The notes beneath the pieces were generated by a model. It did no database searches and was not told where the DNA came from. It was given only the letters and a program-made list of their open reading frames with translations. This document shows, one piece after another, positions 41,502-49,924 of a stretch of 64,000 nt of DNA; position 1 is the first letter of the stretch, and each line of letters opens with the position of its first letter. Both the position numbers and the translations under genes were made by a program. Source of the DNA: an uncultured Phycisphaerales bacterium (GTDB lineage: Bacteria; Planctomycetota; Phycisphaerae; WQYP01); contig CAIMWO010000038.1 in assembly GCA_903845195.1 (NCBI GenBank), positions 1-64,000 on the forward strand. The letters are read 5' to 3'.

Positions 41502-43976
41502 TCATACCGCTGCAGGAACGAGTCTACGGATCATCACGACCTTCAACGCGTCGTTCACGAAAAGGCACGCAACCATCGAATAGGCGAAGATAGTAAGCGT
41601 CTGCCACCAGGGCAGTGGCTCCAGTCCGGGGAGCCCTACGAAGGTCAGTATGGTCCCGATGAGCGCATCGGCCATGACCGCTCCTATGAGCGTCGTGCTC
41701 GGCATTGTAGCCCAGAACCAGCGCCGCTCCCGGGCGGACACTATGGAGAAGACCGCCATGTACAGCAGCGTGAGGAAGCTGAAGGTATAGAGCGCGTTGT
41801 CGTTCGTCGCCAAGCCAAAGCGTGACCAGCCGAGCCATAGGAGGAAAAGCGCTTCGGCGACCATCGCCACGCCGAGCACCACGGACACGGTGATGAAGCC
41901 GCCGATATTCCAGGTCTCCGGCTTCCGCGATGGCCGAACATGGTCAGTGGCCAGGGAGATTTTCGCGAAGTCAGTCATGAAGACCAGCAGCAGCATGGCG
42001 AAGGCCGAGACGACGAATTTGCCGGTTACCATGAATGCGATGGCGACGAAAGCGGCCTTGAGGATGGTTCGGCTTATTTTGTTGATGATCCAGGTCAGGA
42101 TTCGCTGGTAAATCGTGCGTCCCTGCGCGACCAAGGCCACGATATTCGTCAACCCCGGTTCGGTCAGGACAACACTGGCGGCGCCCTTGGCCACATCGGT
42201 GGCGGAACTGACGGCAATGCCGACTTCGGCCTGCCGCAGTGCGGGCGCATCGTTGACACCGTCGCCCGTCATGCCGGTGACATGGCCAGCGGCCTGAAGG
42301 TGCTGTACGACGATGTACTTGTCTTCTGGGTAGACTTCGGCGAAACCGTCTGCACCTGCCAGCAGATCCAGCTTCTTATTGTCCGCCTGGCCGTCTGCCA
42401 CCTTCAGGTCGGCCACGCGCCGGATATTGGGCAAGCCGACACCGCTGGCGATTTCCCGTGCCACTGCCAGTGCGTCGCCCGTGAGCATCTTGACCGGGAC
42501 GCCGAGGTCGCAGAGTTCAGCGATGAGTTGCTTGGCATCCGGTCGTGGCGGGTCATACAACGTCACGAGACCGAGCAAGGCGGGAGCGCCCACCTCGGGG
42601 CCGCGTGCCACCGCGAGTGTTCGATAGCCCTTCAGGGCGGATTCGCTGACGCGTGCTTCCAATACCGCGATGGCCGGAGATTGAAGTCCACAGGCCTCCG
42701 CAATGGTCCGCACCGCACCTTTCATCACCCGCAACCGCTGGCCGTTCTGTTCGACCACGGCTTCCGTCCGCCGGTTCTTCGCGTCAAAGGGCGCGAAAGA
42801 GATCGGCTTGACCGCCGGCGTGCCGTCAAAGATATGCCTTACTTTTGCCGCAGTGAGGAAGGCCAGGTCAATCGGGTCCTGGTTGGCTTCTTGCGATGCC
42901 AGGGCGCCGGCGGACAGCACATCGGCTTCCGTCGCGTGTTCCAGCGGGATCACGCCGGTGACGGCCAGTTGGTTCATGGTGATCGTGCCGGTCTTGTCCA
43001 CGCAGAGCACGTCCATGGTGGCGGCATCTTCGGCGGCACTCAGGCGTGTGACCAACACGCCGCGTTTGGCCAGTTCCTTTGATCCGACGGCCATGCTGAC
43101 CGTGAACATGACGGGAAGAGCAACCGGCACCGCGCTCATCAGCAGTACGAGCATCAGCGGGATCATTTCGATCAGCGGTGCGCCGCGGACCAGCGACATC
43201 GCGACGACGATGGCGATCAGTGCGCCGACGATGATAAAGAGCCAGCGGACAACCTTGGCGACCACGGCTTCGATGTGGAGTTTCGGGCGAGCTTTCTGGA
43301 CAAGTTCCGTTGTGCGGCCGAAGTAGGTCTTCGCCCCGGTGAGGATGACCACGCCGTTGCCTTCGCCGCGTCGGACGATGGACCCCGACGACAGCACGTC
43401 GCCATCGGCTTTGTCCACGTCCTTCGACTCTCCGGTGAGCGCCGACTGATCCACACTCAATGCTCCCGTGAGAAGTTTGACATCTGCCGGGATAATATCA
43501 CCGGGTCGTACACGAATGATGTCACCCGGCACGAGTTCGCGTGCCGGTACGACTTGCCAGTTGGCATCCCGCCGGACGCGCGCACTGACCTGTAACCGTC
43601 GCCGCAGCGCCTCAACGACGCCAGCGGCCCGATGCTCCTGCATGAAACTCAGAACTGCGTTGACGATCAGTAATGCGCCAACCACGACCAGGTCAGAGTA
43701 CTTCCCCAGGACGGCTGACAGGACCATGATCAACTCGAGCATCCAAGCCGATATGCCCCAGAACTTCGCGAGTAACTTGAGGACCGGGTGTCCCTTCTGC
43801 TCGGCGACCTCGTTGAAGCCCTGCTTCTTACGGCGGACATCCACGTCCGCGCGAGTGAGCCCTGTCTCGGGATTCACGCCCAGAGCCGCGAGCGTATCGG
43901 GAAGCGATGCGGATGCGATGTCAGGTGCTCTGGCACTTTGAGGTACCGTCTGCGGAGATTCCTCGCGAGATTGCAT
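41502..43976 (-). CDS. Proton-translocating P-type ATPase (type IIIA)
   Basis: The start is ATG 43976 (AAAGGG upstream; the frame is open to 44003), giving 824 residues. The order is the cation ATPase N-terminus (TLAALGVNPETGLT), TGES (about 181), PVALPVMFTVSMAVGS in the transport helix, phosphorylation site DKTGT (about 327), nucleotide domain PFDAKNRRTEAVV, and hinge MTGDGVNDAPALRQAEVGIAV. PVALP with the overall length fits plasma-membrane H+-ATPases rather than Ca2+ or heavy-metal pumps. It is the last gene of a nine-gene operon whose other members are redox- and hydrolase-like. Confidence 0.9.
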   Translation of the reverse strand: MQSREESPQTVPQSARAPDIASASLPDTLAALGVNPETGLTRADVDVRRKKQGFNEVAEQKGHPVLKLLAKFWGISAWMLELIMVLSAVLGKYSDLVVVGALLIVNAVLSFMQEHRAAGVVEALRRRLQVSARVRRDANWQVVPARELVPGDIIRVRPGDIIPADVKLLTGALSVDQSALTGESKDVDKADGDVLSSGSIVRRGEGNGVVILTGAKTYFGRTTELVQKARPKLHIEAVVAKVVRWLFIIVGALIAIVVAMSLVRGAPLIEMIPLMLVLLMSAVPVALPVMFTVSMAVGSKELAKRGVLVTRLSAAEDAATMDVLCVDKTGTITMNQLAVTGVIPLEHATEADVLSAGALASQEANQDPIDLAFLTAAKVRHIFDGTPAVKPISFAPFDAKNRRTEAVVEQNGQRLRVMKGAVRTIAEACGLQSPAIAVLEARVSESALKGYRTLAVARGPEVGAPALLGLVTLYDPPRPDAKQLIAELCDLGVPVKMLTGDALAVAREIASGVGLPNIRRVADLKVADGQADNKKLDLLAGADGFAEVYPEDKYIVVQHLQAAGHVTGMTGDGVNDAPALRQAEVGIAVSSATDVAKGAASVVLTEPGLTNIVALVAQGRTIYQRILTWIINKISRTILKAAFVAIAFMVTGKFVVSAFAMLLLVFMTDFAKISLATDHVRPSRKPETWNIGGFITVSVVLGVAMVAEALFLLWLGWSRFGLATNDNALYTFSFLTLLYMAVFSIVSARERRWFWATMPSTTLIGAVMADALIGTILTFVGLPGLEPLPWWQTLTIFAYSMVACLFVNDALKVVMIRRLVPAAV

Positions 43977-44025
43977 TGTGGCCCTTTCAATGGCAACCAG
44001 CACGCGTTGACATCGGCTGGATGGA

Positions 44026-44856
44026 TCATGCTATGGACCCTTGGGCCATTTGGATCGGGCGAATACTGAATTTCGGGTTCTGCCCCAGGAATCTGGCCGG
44101 GTTGTTGTGGAAGACATCGAGCAACTCCTGCTCGCTGTGGCCGCGCTGGCGGTATTCCGCTGCGCACTCTTGCAAGGTAAAAGGACTGCTTGGACCCCAA
44201 TCTGCAGAAGAATTCACCAACAGGCGATCGAGGCCGTACAACTCCAGCATGTCGGCCGCCCTGCGCGGGCTCATCTTGGTTTGCGGATAGAGCGTCATGC
44301 CAGCCCAGAAGCCCGCGTCGAGCACGGGTTTGATCGTGTGCTCTTCGACATGGTCAATCCAGACGCGGTCGGGGTCGGCGCGGAGTTCGCGCAGGAGGTC
44401 CAGCGTGAGGATGGTGCCCTTGAGCTTGTCACGTAGGTGCGGGGTGTGGATGAGCACGAGTTGCCGGTGCTTGAGGGCCATCTCCATCTGCTCCTGGAAG
44501 ATGATCATTTCGTTGCGTGTGTTCTTGTTCAGGCCGATCTCTCCAATGCCCAGGACGGTGGGCTTGTCGAAGAAGCCCGGCATGGCGGCCATGACCTCGC
44601 GTGACAGAGCGATGTTCTCCGACTCTTTGGGGTTGACCGCGACCCAGCAGAAATGCCGTATTCCGTACAGTGCGGCGCGGGTCGGCTCAAACTCGCTGAT
44701 CTGTCGGAAGTAATCGATGAAGGTCCCCGGGTAGCGCCGGTCAAAACCCGCCCAGAAGGAGGGTTCGGCCACGGCGACCACGCCCGCCTGAGCCATGCGC
44801 TCGTAGTCATCGGTGGTCCGCGAGATGCCGTGATAGTGCGGTTGGATGTAATACAC
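44026..44856 (-). CDS. TatD-like metal-dependent hydrolase
   Basis: The start chosen is GTG 44856, preceded by CGGAGG. The open frame to 45117 overlaps the upstream gene and has no family features. The 276 residues show TatD metal ligands: IQPHYHG (HxH), GIGEIGLNKN (Glu), LVLIHTPH, IDHVEEHTI and SSADWG (Asp). The fold is an amidohydrolase TIM barrel, and family members include nucleases and uncharacterised hydrolases. It lies 49 nt before the ATPase and 37 nt after a short unknown gene. Confidence 0.85.
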   Translation of the reverse strand: MYYIQPHYHGISRTTDDYERMAQAGVVAVAEPSFWAGFDRRYPGTFIDYFRQISEFEPTRAALYGIRHFCWVAVNPKESENIALSREVMAAMPGFFDKPTVLGIGEIGLNKNTRNEMIIFQEQMEMALKHRQLVLIHTPHLRDKLKGTILTLDLLRELRADPDRVWIDHVEEHTIKPVLDAGFWAGMTLYPQTKMSPRRAADMLELYGLDRLLVNSSADWGPSSPFTLQECAAEYRQRGHSEQELLDVFHNNPARFLGQNPKFSIRPIQMAQGSIA

Positions 44857-44893
44857 AAAAACCTCCGCGTACAAAGTGGCGACGACAGTGGGG

Positions 44894-45130
44894 TCAGCCC
44901 ACCGGGTCAGAGAGCAGTTGCAGAATTCGTGCAGCACGATCCGGTTGGGCGCTGGGAACGGCCAGGATCTGGATGGCCTGATGAAGCAGCGCCAGGCGAT
45001 CGTCGGCGTGTTGGGCCCCGCTGGGTGCAGCCGGCGCGCGGTCGTGCCGGTCGAGGGCAGCGGCCAACTCCAGCACCATGCAGCGGCAATCCAAATAGTA
45101 ATGATCCAGCACGGCACTTCTGTCCGTCAT
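44894..45130 (-). CDS. Short unknown helical protein, 78 aa
   Basis: ATG 45130 follows TTGAGGTG. The protein is predicted all-helical (SAVLDHYYLDCRCMVLELAAAL, DDRLALLHQAIQILAV, RAARILQLLSDPVG) with no membrane span. It lies between the DUF4405 gene and the TatD-like gene on the same strand. It might be a helper of the TatD-like hydrolase, but no family is recognised. Confidence 0.55.
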   Translation of the reverse strand: MTDRSAVLDHYYLDCRCMVLELAAALDRHDRAPAAPSGAQHADDRLALLHQAIQILAVPSAQPDRAARILQLLSDPVG

Positions 45131-45159
45131 ATGACACCTCAAAAGTTCAACTCAGCCGA

Positions 45160-45759
45160 TTACGGCGTGAGTTTCCTGCGCATTTCTTGCATGGTAATTC
45201 CGCGTTGCCTAGCGATCTGTCCCAGGCGTTCACTGTCCTGCGTGTCAGCTGACAACCCCAGCCGTTGTCTTACCTGATCCACGGAACAGCCCAGAGCAGC
45301 AGCGGTCTCTGCCAAGGTCATATTGCCACGAATGCTTTCATCATCTACCGGATGCGCCGCCGCTTCCGGGACGGCCTCGCCGACCCGTTGGGTCGCTCTG
45401 ACTGACGACCACCAGAATCCCGTCACGGCGGCGCACACGATCAGGAATGTGACTGCCCCAGCCAACGCCCGCAGCCCCGCACTGGGTAAGCTTTGATTGG
45501 CTCCCCCAATCCAACGACGTACGACCGAGACGACCCACGTCCAATGCAGGGTTAGATGCAGAACGACAATGGCTACAGCCGCGAGTGCCATCCAGAAGTG
45601 CAGGTCGCCCCATTGGTGACGGGTCAGCCCCCACACACCCAGCACCCGCCCACTGCCTGGTGGTAGCGTAAAGCGAATGATGATGCCAGTGGCAATCATT
45701 CCCAGCATGATCGCTGCCGCCAGGGCATCAATGACAATGTTGAGTATAGACCGTTTCAT
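45160..45759 (-). CDS. DUF4405 cytochrome b-like membrane protein
   Basis: The start is ATG 45759 with GGAGGTATCTGT upstream. Three spans (NIVIDALAAAIMLGMIATGI, FWMALAAVAIVVLHLTLHW, ALAGAVTFLIVCAAVTGFW) contain the histidine pattern HQWGDLHFW...HLTLHW of DUF4405, a likely haem-binding module. The C-terminal 80 residues are soluble and contain two repeats of a helix-turn pattern (LAETAAALGCSVDQVRQRLG, LGQIARQRGITMQEMRRKL) that look like small DNA-binding or adaptor motifs. It probably takes part in membrane electron transfer. Confidence 0.75.
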   Translation of the reverse strand: MKRSILNIVIDALAAAIMLGMIATGIIIRFTLPPGSGRVLGVWGLTRHQWGDLHFWMALAAVAIVVLHLTLHWTWVVSVVRRWIGGANQSLPSAGLRALAGAVTFLIVCAAVTGFWWSSVRATQRVGEAVPEAAAHPVDDESIRGNMTLAETAAALGCSVDQVRQRLGLSADTQDSERLGQIARQRGITMQEMRRKLTP

Positions 45760-45777
45760 ACAGATACCTCCTCGCAC

Positions 45778-46620
45778 TCAGGAACGATCAAAGGTAAATT
45801 GACTCCCGACACCACATTCCCGGAACTGCTGAGGAAATTGGACCCGCAACAGCTCGGTGGCCGCACTTCCGGTGCAGTGGCATGGCGCCAAGAAACGCAC
45901 GCCGTATTGCTGCAAGGCCGTGGTAGTGGTTGCCAAGCGGGTCGGCGAGGCACTCACTAGATGCATGCCTCCGATCACGGCATGGACCCTCGCCCCACGT
46001 GTGAAGTTGCGGATGTGACTTCGCGTATTGATGACGCCGGCGTGCGCACAACCCAGAATCACCACCACGCCTTCGCGCGTCATGAAGTAGAGGGCTTGGT
46101 CATCCTCAATGGGATCAGGTTGAGTGCCTGCCGCATCCAGAAAGAAGGGGCCTCCGACATCCTCGAAAGTCGTCACGCGCGGAATTGGCCCGGTAGCGTG
46201 CAAGCCCGCAGTCACTTCCATCGGCGAAAGCGTTTTGATGATGGTCCATCCATGTCGATAGATTTCTTCTGTGGCCCGGACTGGCATACCAATTTCCCGG
46301 CATTGCCCGGTGCTCTTGCTGTATTTGTGTTCGAAAGCCTCCGGATGGGCGAAGACCATCCCATGCGATGCCACATCGAGTACGGCCGTCAGCCCGCCAG
46401 TGTGATCGTAATGACCATGCGACAGGACGATGTGCTCAACTCCCGCCAGGTCGAATCCAAGTTGTCCGGCGTTTTGCACCACAAGACCGGTCTGCCCGGT
46501 ATCGAAGAGGACCGTTCGACCACCGCTTTCAATCAGAAAAGACAGGCCGTGTTCCACAGGCATCACAGCGGCGCCCACGGCGTCATTGACCAAACAGGTG
46601 ATGCGAACGACAGCACTCAT
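45778..46620 (-). CDS. Metallo-beta-lactamase-fold hydrolase (COG1237 type)
   Basis: The 280 residues carry the MBL signature IVLSHGHYDHTGG (about residues 65-77), ILGCAHAGVINT and AVIGGMHLVSA, in the order found in the COG1237 group named for 7,8-dihydropterin-6-yl-methyl-beta-D-ribofuranosyl aminobenzene phosphate synthase. It overlaps the thioesterase gene by 4 nt and is 18 nt before the DUF4405 gene. The true substrate is unknown, and in this operon a redox-related role is plausible. Confidence 0.88.
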   Translation of the reverse strand: MSAVVRITCLVNDAVGAAVMPVEHGLSFLIESGGRTVLFDTGQTGLVVQNAGQLGFDLAGVEHIVLSHGHYDHTGGLTAVLDVASHGMVFAHPEAFEHKYSKSTGQCREIGMPVRATEEIYRHGWTIIKTLSPMEVTAGLHATGPIPRVTTFEDVGGPFFLDAAGTQPDPIEDDQALYFMTREGVVVILGCAHAGVINTRSHIRNFTRGARVHAVIGGMHLVSASPTRLATTTTALQQYGVRFLAPCHCTGSAATELLRVQFPQQFRECGVGSQFTFDRS

Positions 46621-47126
46621 GTGTGGCCCCTGGTAATTTTGGACGACGACGTATTGGCGATGAATTTAGCGGTGGCTGCGGCCATTTTCCGCCCTCCCTG
46701 CAGGAGTTCTGCGGTCATCACAAACAGCACGCCTGATCCCTCGGTCCATCGTGCCTGAATCAGTGCGGGCACCCCACTCGCGACGGGCAGCAAGTAGCGG
46801 ACCTTGAGTTCGGCAGTCACCGCGGAATGATTGTGAAGAAACAGCCAGTTGGTCATCGCACCATCCAGCGCAGCCGCTACGATTCCACCATGCACCACTC
46901 CAGGATACCCTTCAAGATCTGGACCAAATGTGTAGTTATCAGCTACCGATCCGTCGGGTTGCAGGCGAAACTGCAGGCCCAAGCCATGGCTGCGACCAGG
47001 GCTGCATACAAAGCAGGCCGGATGCTGACGTGATCTCAGATCCATCGCCGTCGGTGGCGCGTCTGCGGCGTCGGAGTCCGCCAACCGTGGCATCGAATCG
47101 GGGACTTGCATGCGACGAATTTCCAT
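46617..47126 (-). CDS. Hotdog-fold thioesterase (PaaI-like)
   Basis: The 169 residues have HPACFVCSPGRSHGLGLQF, EGYPGVVHGGIVAAALDGAM (catalytic HGG helix) and LKVRYLLPVASGVPALIQA, typical of PaaI/4HBT thioesterases that hydrolyse acyl-CoA. The first 25 residues are extra and poorly conserved. The cysteine pair near residue 39 is unusual but common in this subgroup. It overlaps the next gene by 4 nt. Confidence 0.85.
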   Translation of the reverse strand: MEIRRMQVPDSMPRLADSDAADAPPTAMDLRSRQHPACFVCSPGRSHGLGLQFRLQPDGSVADNYTFGPDLEGYPGVVHGGIVAAALDGAMTNWLFLHNHSAVTAELKVRYLLPVASGVPALIQARWTEGSGVLFVMTAELLQGGRKMAAATAKFIANTSSSKITRGHT

Positions 47127-47146
47127 AAATATGCTCAGACTTTCGT

Positions 47147-47581
47147 TTACTCTGCTGCTGGCTGTGCGTGACCATGGCAGGCGCCGTTATGCCCGTGCTC
47201 GTGAGGGTGCCCATGGTCATGGTTGTGGCCGGCGCAACTGGCGATGGCGGGTCGCAGTCGTCCTTCCAGGCAGGCCTGTACCAGTGCCTCAGGAGCGGCT
47301 TCGGAAATGCCCGCAAAGACATTGATCTGGGCTGCCGTCAGGTTCGCCACGGCCCCGCGACCGAGGCCACCGACGATGACTGTCTGTACGCCCTCTTGCT
47401 TCAGCCACTCGGTCATGCCGCAGGCATGCTGACCCAGCAGCGGCAGGACTTTGTGGCCGACAGTTCTGCGCTGCGCTCGATCGACCTCAAAAACAGCAAA
47501 CGCGGTGGACTGGCCAAAATGCATGGAGAATTGTTCTCCGGCCAGAGGGACCGCGATCTTCTGTGTATCAGTGTCGGTCAT
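47147..47581 (-). CDS. NifX/NifB-type dinitrogenase iron-molybdenum cofactor family protein
   Basis: The start is ATG 47581 (AGAGGAG upstream; the frame is open to 47710). The domain has KIAVPLAGEQFSMHFGQSTAF, GMTEWLKQEGVQTVIVGGL and GRGAVANLTAAQINVFAG, the Nitro_FeMo-Co pattern. The C-terminus is a His-rich tail (HNHDHGHPHEHGHNG), a probable metal-binding segment. No nitrogenase genes are nearby, so it is one of the stand-alone members that bind Fe-S or Mo clusters. Confidence 0.85.
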   Translation of the reverse strand: MTDTDTQKIAVPLAGEQFSMHFGQSTAFAVFEVDRAQRRTVGHKVLPLLGQHACGMTEWLKQEGVQTVIVGGLGRGAVANLTAAQINVFAGISEAAPEALVQACLEGRLRPAIASCAGHNHDHGHPHEHGHNGACHGHAQPAAE

Positions 47582-47649
47582 GAGAACTCCTCTAAAGAAA
47601 ATGATGTTCCTTCGGACTGCGTCATTGAGCACCAAGGTGGCCAACTTGT

Positions 47650-48144
47650 TCATGTTCTCCTGTTGGGACGAGGCCGATGCCGGGTTTGACACCACCGGCA
47701 TCCGCTGCAACAGCCGGGCATGGCGAACCGCTCGTCTGACAATCGGTTTTCCAGATAGGCCTGCAGAACGTCCTGAACGCTACCGCAAATATGCGGGATC
47801 ACAGTTACACCCTCATGCTCCAGCGAGTCACGCAATCTGCTGGAGATCCCGCCGCAGATCAAGGTGCCAATTCGCCACTCCGCCAATTGGCTCGCCCGAA
47901 CTGCAGGCGCCTGCCTGAGAAACTGCTGGTGCGTGCAAACAGGGGGAAAACCTGCTGTAACTTGCGCCACCAGGAGTCGCCCTGCCACGTCGAATACCGG
48001 CGACACCCGGCCCTTCCAGTCGGGTATCGCAACGATCGTCATCGAAGTCTTCGTGGAAGGCGTCGATTCCGGTGGCGCGAAGGTTGCGCTCGTCTGGCAA
48101 GGGGCTGCCGCATGGCGGGCGTGTGAGCGTTTGCGCGCTTTCAT
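47650..48144 (-). CDS. Second NifX-type cofactor-binding protein
   Basis: ATG 48144 follows GGAGCGGAGCACC, and an internal ATG at 48042 begins the conserved domain (MTIVAIPDWKGRVSPVFD). It then has LAEWRIGTLICGGISSRLRD and GVTVIPHICGSVQDVLQAYL. The C-terminal CCSGCRWC motif replaces the His-rich tail of its neighbour. Two adjacent members with different metal-binding tails suggest a cluster carrier pair. It overlaps the small membrane gene by 4 nt. Confidence 0.8.
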   Translation of the reverse strand: MKARKRSHARHAAAPCQTSATFAPPESTPSTKTSMTIVAIPDWKGRVSPVFDVAGRLLVAQVTAGFPPVCTHQQFLRQAPAVRASQLAEWRIGTLICGGISSRLRDSLEHEGVTVIPHICGSVQDVLQAYLENRLSDERFAMPGCCSGCRWCQTRHRPRPNRRT

Positions 48145-48410
48145 GGTGCTCCGCTCCTCTGATTCAACGCCGCAGGTGCGGTTGCGGGGCCGGATGTAGC
48201 TTTGCTTGTGTCAAATCCCGCCTTGGATTCGGGACGATTTGAAGACCGCGCGTTGGAAAAGATACCGACAAAGCAGATATAGCCCCCCAATACGGCCATC
48301 AGCATTGCCAAACCCACTGCAAACCCCCGCCATTCTTGAAAGAAAGATGGCACAGGCACAATGGCTTTGGGTCTCGGCGAAAGAGGATCAGACACAGGTT
48401 CCATACACAT
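48141..48410 (-). CDS. Small membrane protein, first gene of redox operon
   Basis: The frame has 89 residues from ATG 48410 (or 48404). One membrane span (GFAVGLAMLMAVLGGYICFVGIF, about residues 31-53) lies between a proline-rich N-terminus and a polar tail. It overlaps the NifX-type gene by 4 nt. No family recognised. It is the promoter-proximal gene of a nine-gene run that ends with the ATPase. Confidence 0.6.
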   Translation of the reverse strand: MCMEPVSDPLSPRPKAIVPVPSFFQEWRGFAVGLAMLMAVLGGYICFVGIFSNARSSNRPESKAGFDTSKATSGPATAPAALNQRSGAP

Positions 48411-48418
48411 CCCTCAGA

Positions 48419-48433
48419 GCGAGACGTGTGCCA
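48419..48433 (-). promoter_or_regulatory. Possible sigma-54 promoter-like element
   Basis: TGGCACACGTCTCGC on the minus strand has the GG-N10-GC spacing of -24/-12 promoters. A second similar element (GGCAC-CTA-GTCTCGC, 48533-48547) has 11 bases between. The first would start transcription near 48407, leaving almost no leader before the ATG, and the second has the wrong spacing. The call is tentative and rests on the neighbouring sigma-54 activator. Confidence 0.25.
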
Positions 48434-48553
48434 GCAACGACTGGCATGCTGGTGATTGCATCCAATTGATTGCTACTACAAGTGTTGCATGCGGCACTCA
48501 TGGGATGCGGTGAAGTGCGAGTACCGCAATTTGCGAGACTAGGTGCCTGATCA

Positions 48554-49924
48554 CTATCGCATTATGCGACGACCGTCATCATCGGGCAGAGGTATTCCCA
48601 ATGTCTTTGCCTTTCGGTACAGCGTGGCCGGGTTAATGCCCAGTTCGCGAGCCGCAGCTTGGCGATTACCGTGGTGTTTCCGCAGGGCATCACCAATCAT
48701 CACTGCTTCCATGTCGCGCAAGGTCGTGGCGGGCAATCGCCTCTTCGGCGTTTCCAATGCCCGCTCCAGTAATGGCGAGGGCAAATGTTGTGGCTGGATT
48801 AAGCCTGAGTGGCAAAGCACGAAAGCGTGCTCGATGATGTTCTCCAGTTCACGCACGTTGCCGGGGTAATCGTGCGCCAACAGGGTCGCCATCACCGTCT
48901 CCGTTACGCCTGCGATGTCCTTCTCTTTGATGCGATTGAAGCGATGGATAAAGTGTTCAATGAGCAGTGGAATGTCCTCACGTCGGTTCCGCAGCGTCGG
49001 CAGCACCATCCGCACCACATTGATTCGGTAGAACAGGTCCTCACGAAACTTGCCTTGCTGAACCCGCTCGCGCAGGTCTGCATGCGTGGCGGTGACCAAC
49101 CGCACATTAGTTTTCACGGGCTCGATCCCACCCAATGGCTCGTAGACCCGTTCCTGGAGAACCCGCAGCAAACGTGATTGCATCGCGGGCGACACATCGG
49201 CGATTTCATCGAGAAAGATTGTGCCACCATCGGCCAACGCGAATCGCCCGGGCTTGTCCTTGCGTGCATCCGTGAACGCGCCGGCCTTGTAGCCAAATAA
49301 CTCCGACTCCAGCAATGAGTCGGGTAACGCGCCGCAGTTGATGGCGACGAAGCGTTTGGCCTTGCGCCCGGATAAATCGTGGATTGCCCGGGCGAAGAGC
49401 TCCTTGCCCGTCCCACTGGGGCCTTCGATGAGGACCGCGCTGTCGCTTCTGGCGACCTCGGGCAAAATATCGAATAGTTGGCGCATCGCAGGGCTGCGGC
49501 CGATGATGTCAGCGAAACTGTAGCTGGCGTTTAGTTCCTTGCGCAATTCTTCGACCAGGCTCAGGTCGCGGAAGGTTTCCACCCCGCCGATGGTCTGATC
49601 CGCAGCGTTTCTAAGAATCGCCGTCGAAATGCTAATGGGAATCCGTCGCCCTTTGGCATCCACGATGTAGACAGTCTGGTTGATTACCGGTGTCCCTGTC
49701 TCCAATGTATGGCGCAGGGCACACGAGGCCTCACAGATGCTGGCGCGGAACACGTCACAGCAACGCCGACCGATGGCTTCCGCACGCGGGACGCCGGTGA
49801 TCTGTTCCGCAGCGCGGTTGAACGACGTAACTCGCCATTCCTTGTCCACCGTGAAAACGCCATCGGTGATGGAATCGAGAATCGGGTCAGGTGTCTTGTT
49901 CGCCAAATCATTTGTCATTTTCAT
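48554..49924 (-). CDS. Sigma-54-dependent activator with Cys-rich PAS domain
   Basis: The start is ATG 49924, inside the end of the ABC ATPase gene. The order of domains is PAS (ILDSITDGVFTVDKEWRV; then RRCCDVFRASICEASCALR with four cysteines, a possible redox or Fe-S sensor), AAA+ domain with Walker A IEGPSGTGKELFA, the GAFTGA loop in the form GAFTDA, Walker B GGTIFLDEIADV, and a Fis-type HTH (NRQAAARELGINPATLYRKA). Activators with GAFTDA occur, but the Gly to Asp change in a loop that touches sigma-54 is notable. It lies between the exporter operon and the nine-gene redox operon, which it may control. Confidence 0.9.
   Translation of the reverse strand: MKMTNDLANKTPDPILDSITDGVFTVDKEWRVTSFNRAAEQITGVPRAEAIGRRCCDVFRASICEASCALRHTLETGTPVINQTVYIVDAKGRRIPISISTAILRNAADQTIGGVETFRDLSLVEELRKELNASYSFADIIGRSPAMRQLFDILPEVARSDSAVLIEGPSGTGKELFARAIHDLSGRKAKRFVAINCGALPDSLLESELFGYKAGAFTDARKDKPGRFALADGGTIFLDEIADVSPAMQSRLLRVLQERVYEPLGGIEPVKTNVRLVTATHADLRERVQQGKFREDLFYRINVVRMVLPTLRNRREDIPLLIEHFIHRFNRIKEKDIAGVTETVMATLLAHDYPGNVRELENIIEHAFVLCHSGLIQPQHLPSPLLERALETPKRRLPATTLRDMEAVMIGDALRKHHGNRQAAARELGINPATLYRKAKTLGIPLPDDDGRRIMR

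Noticed and set aside
41940-43082. A 380-codon plus-strand frame opposite the P-type ATPase
   Set aside because: Antisense of a gene with all P-type ATPase motifs.
44857-45117. N-terminal extension of the TatD-like gene to 45117
   Set aside because: The extension is Trp/Pro/Arg-rich out-of-frame reading of the upstream small gene. GTG 44856 has a good ribosome site and starts right before the HxH motif.
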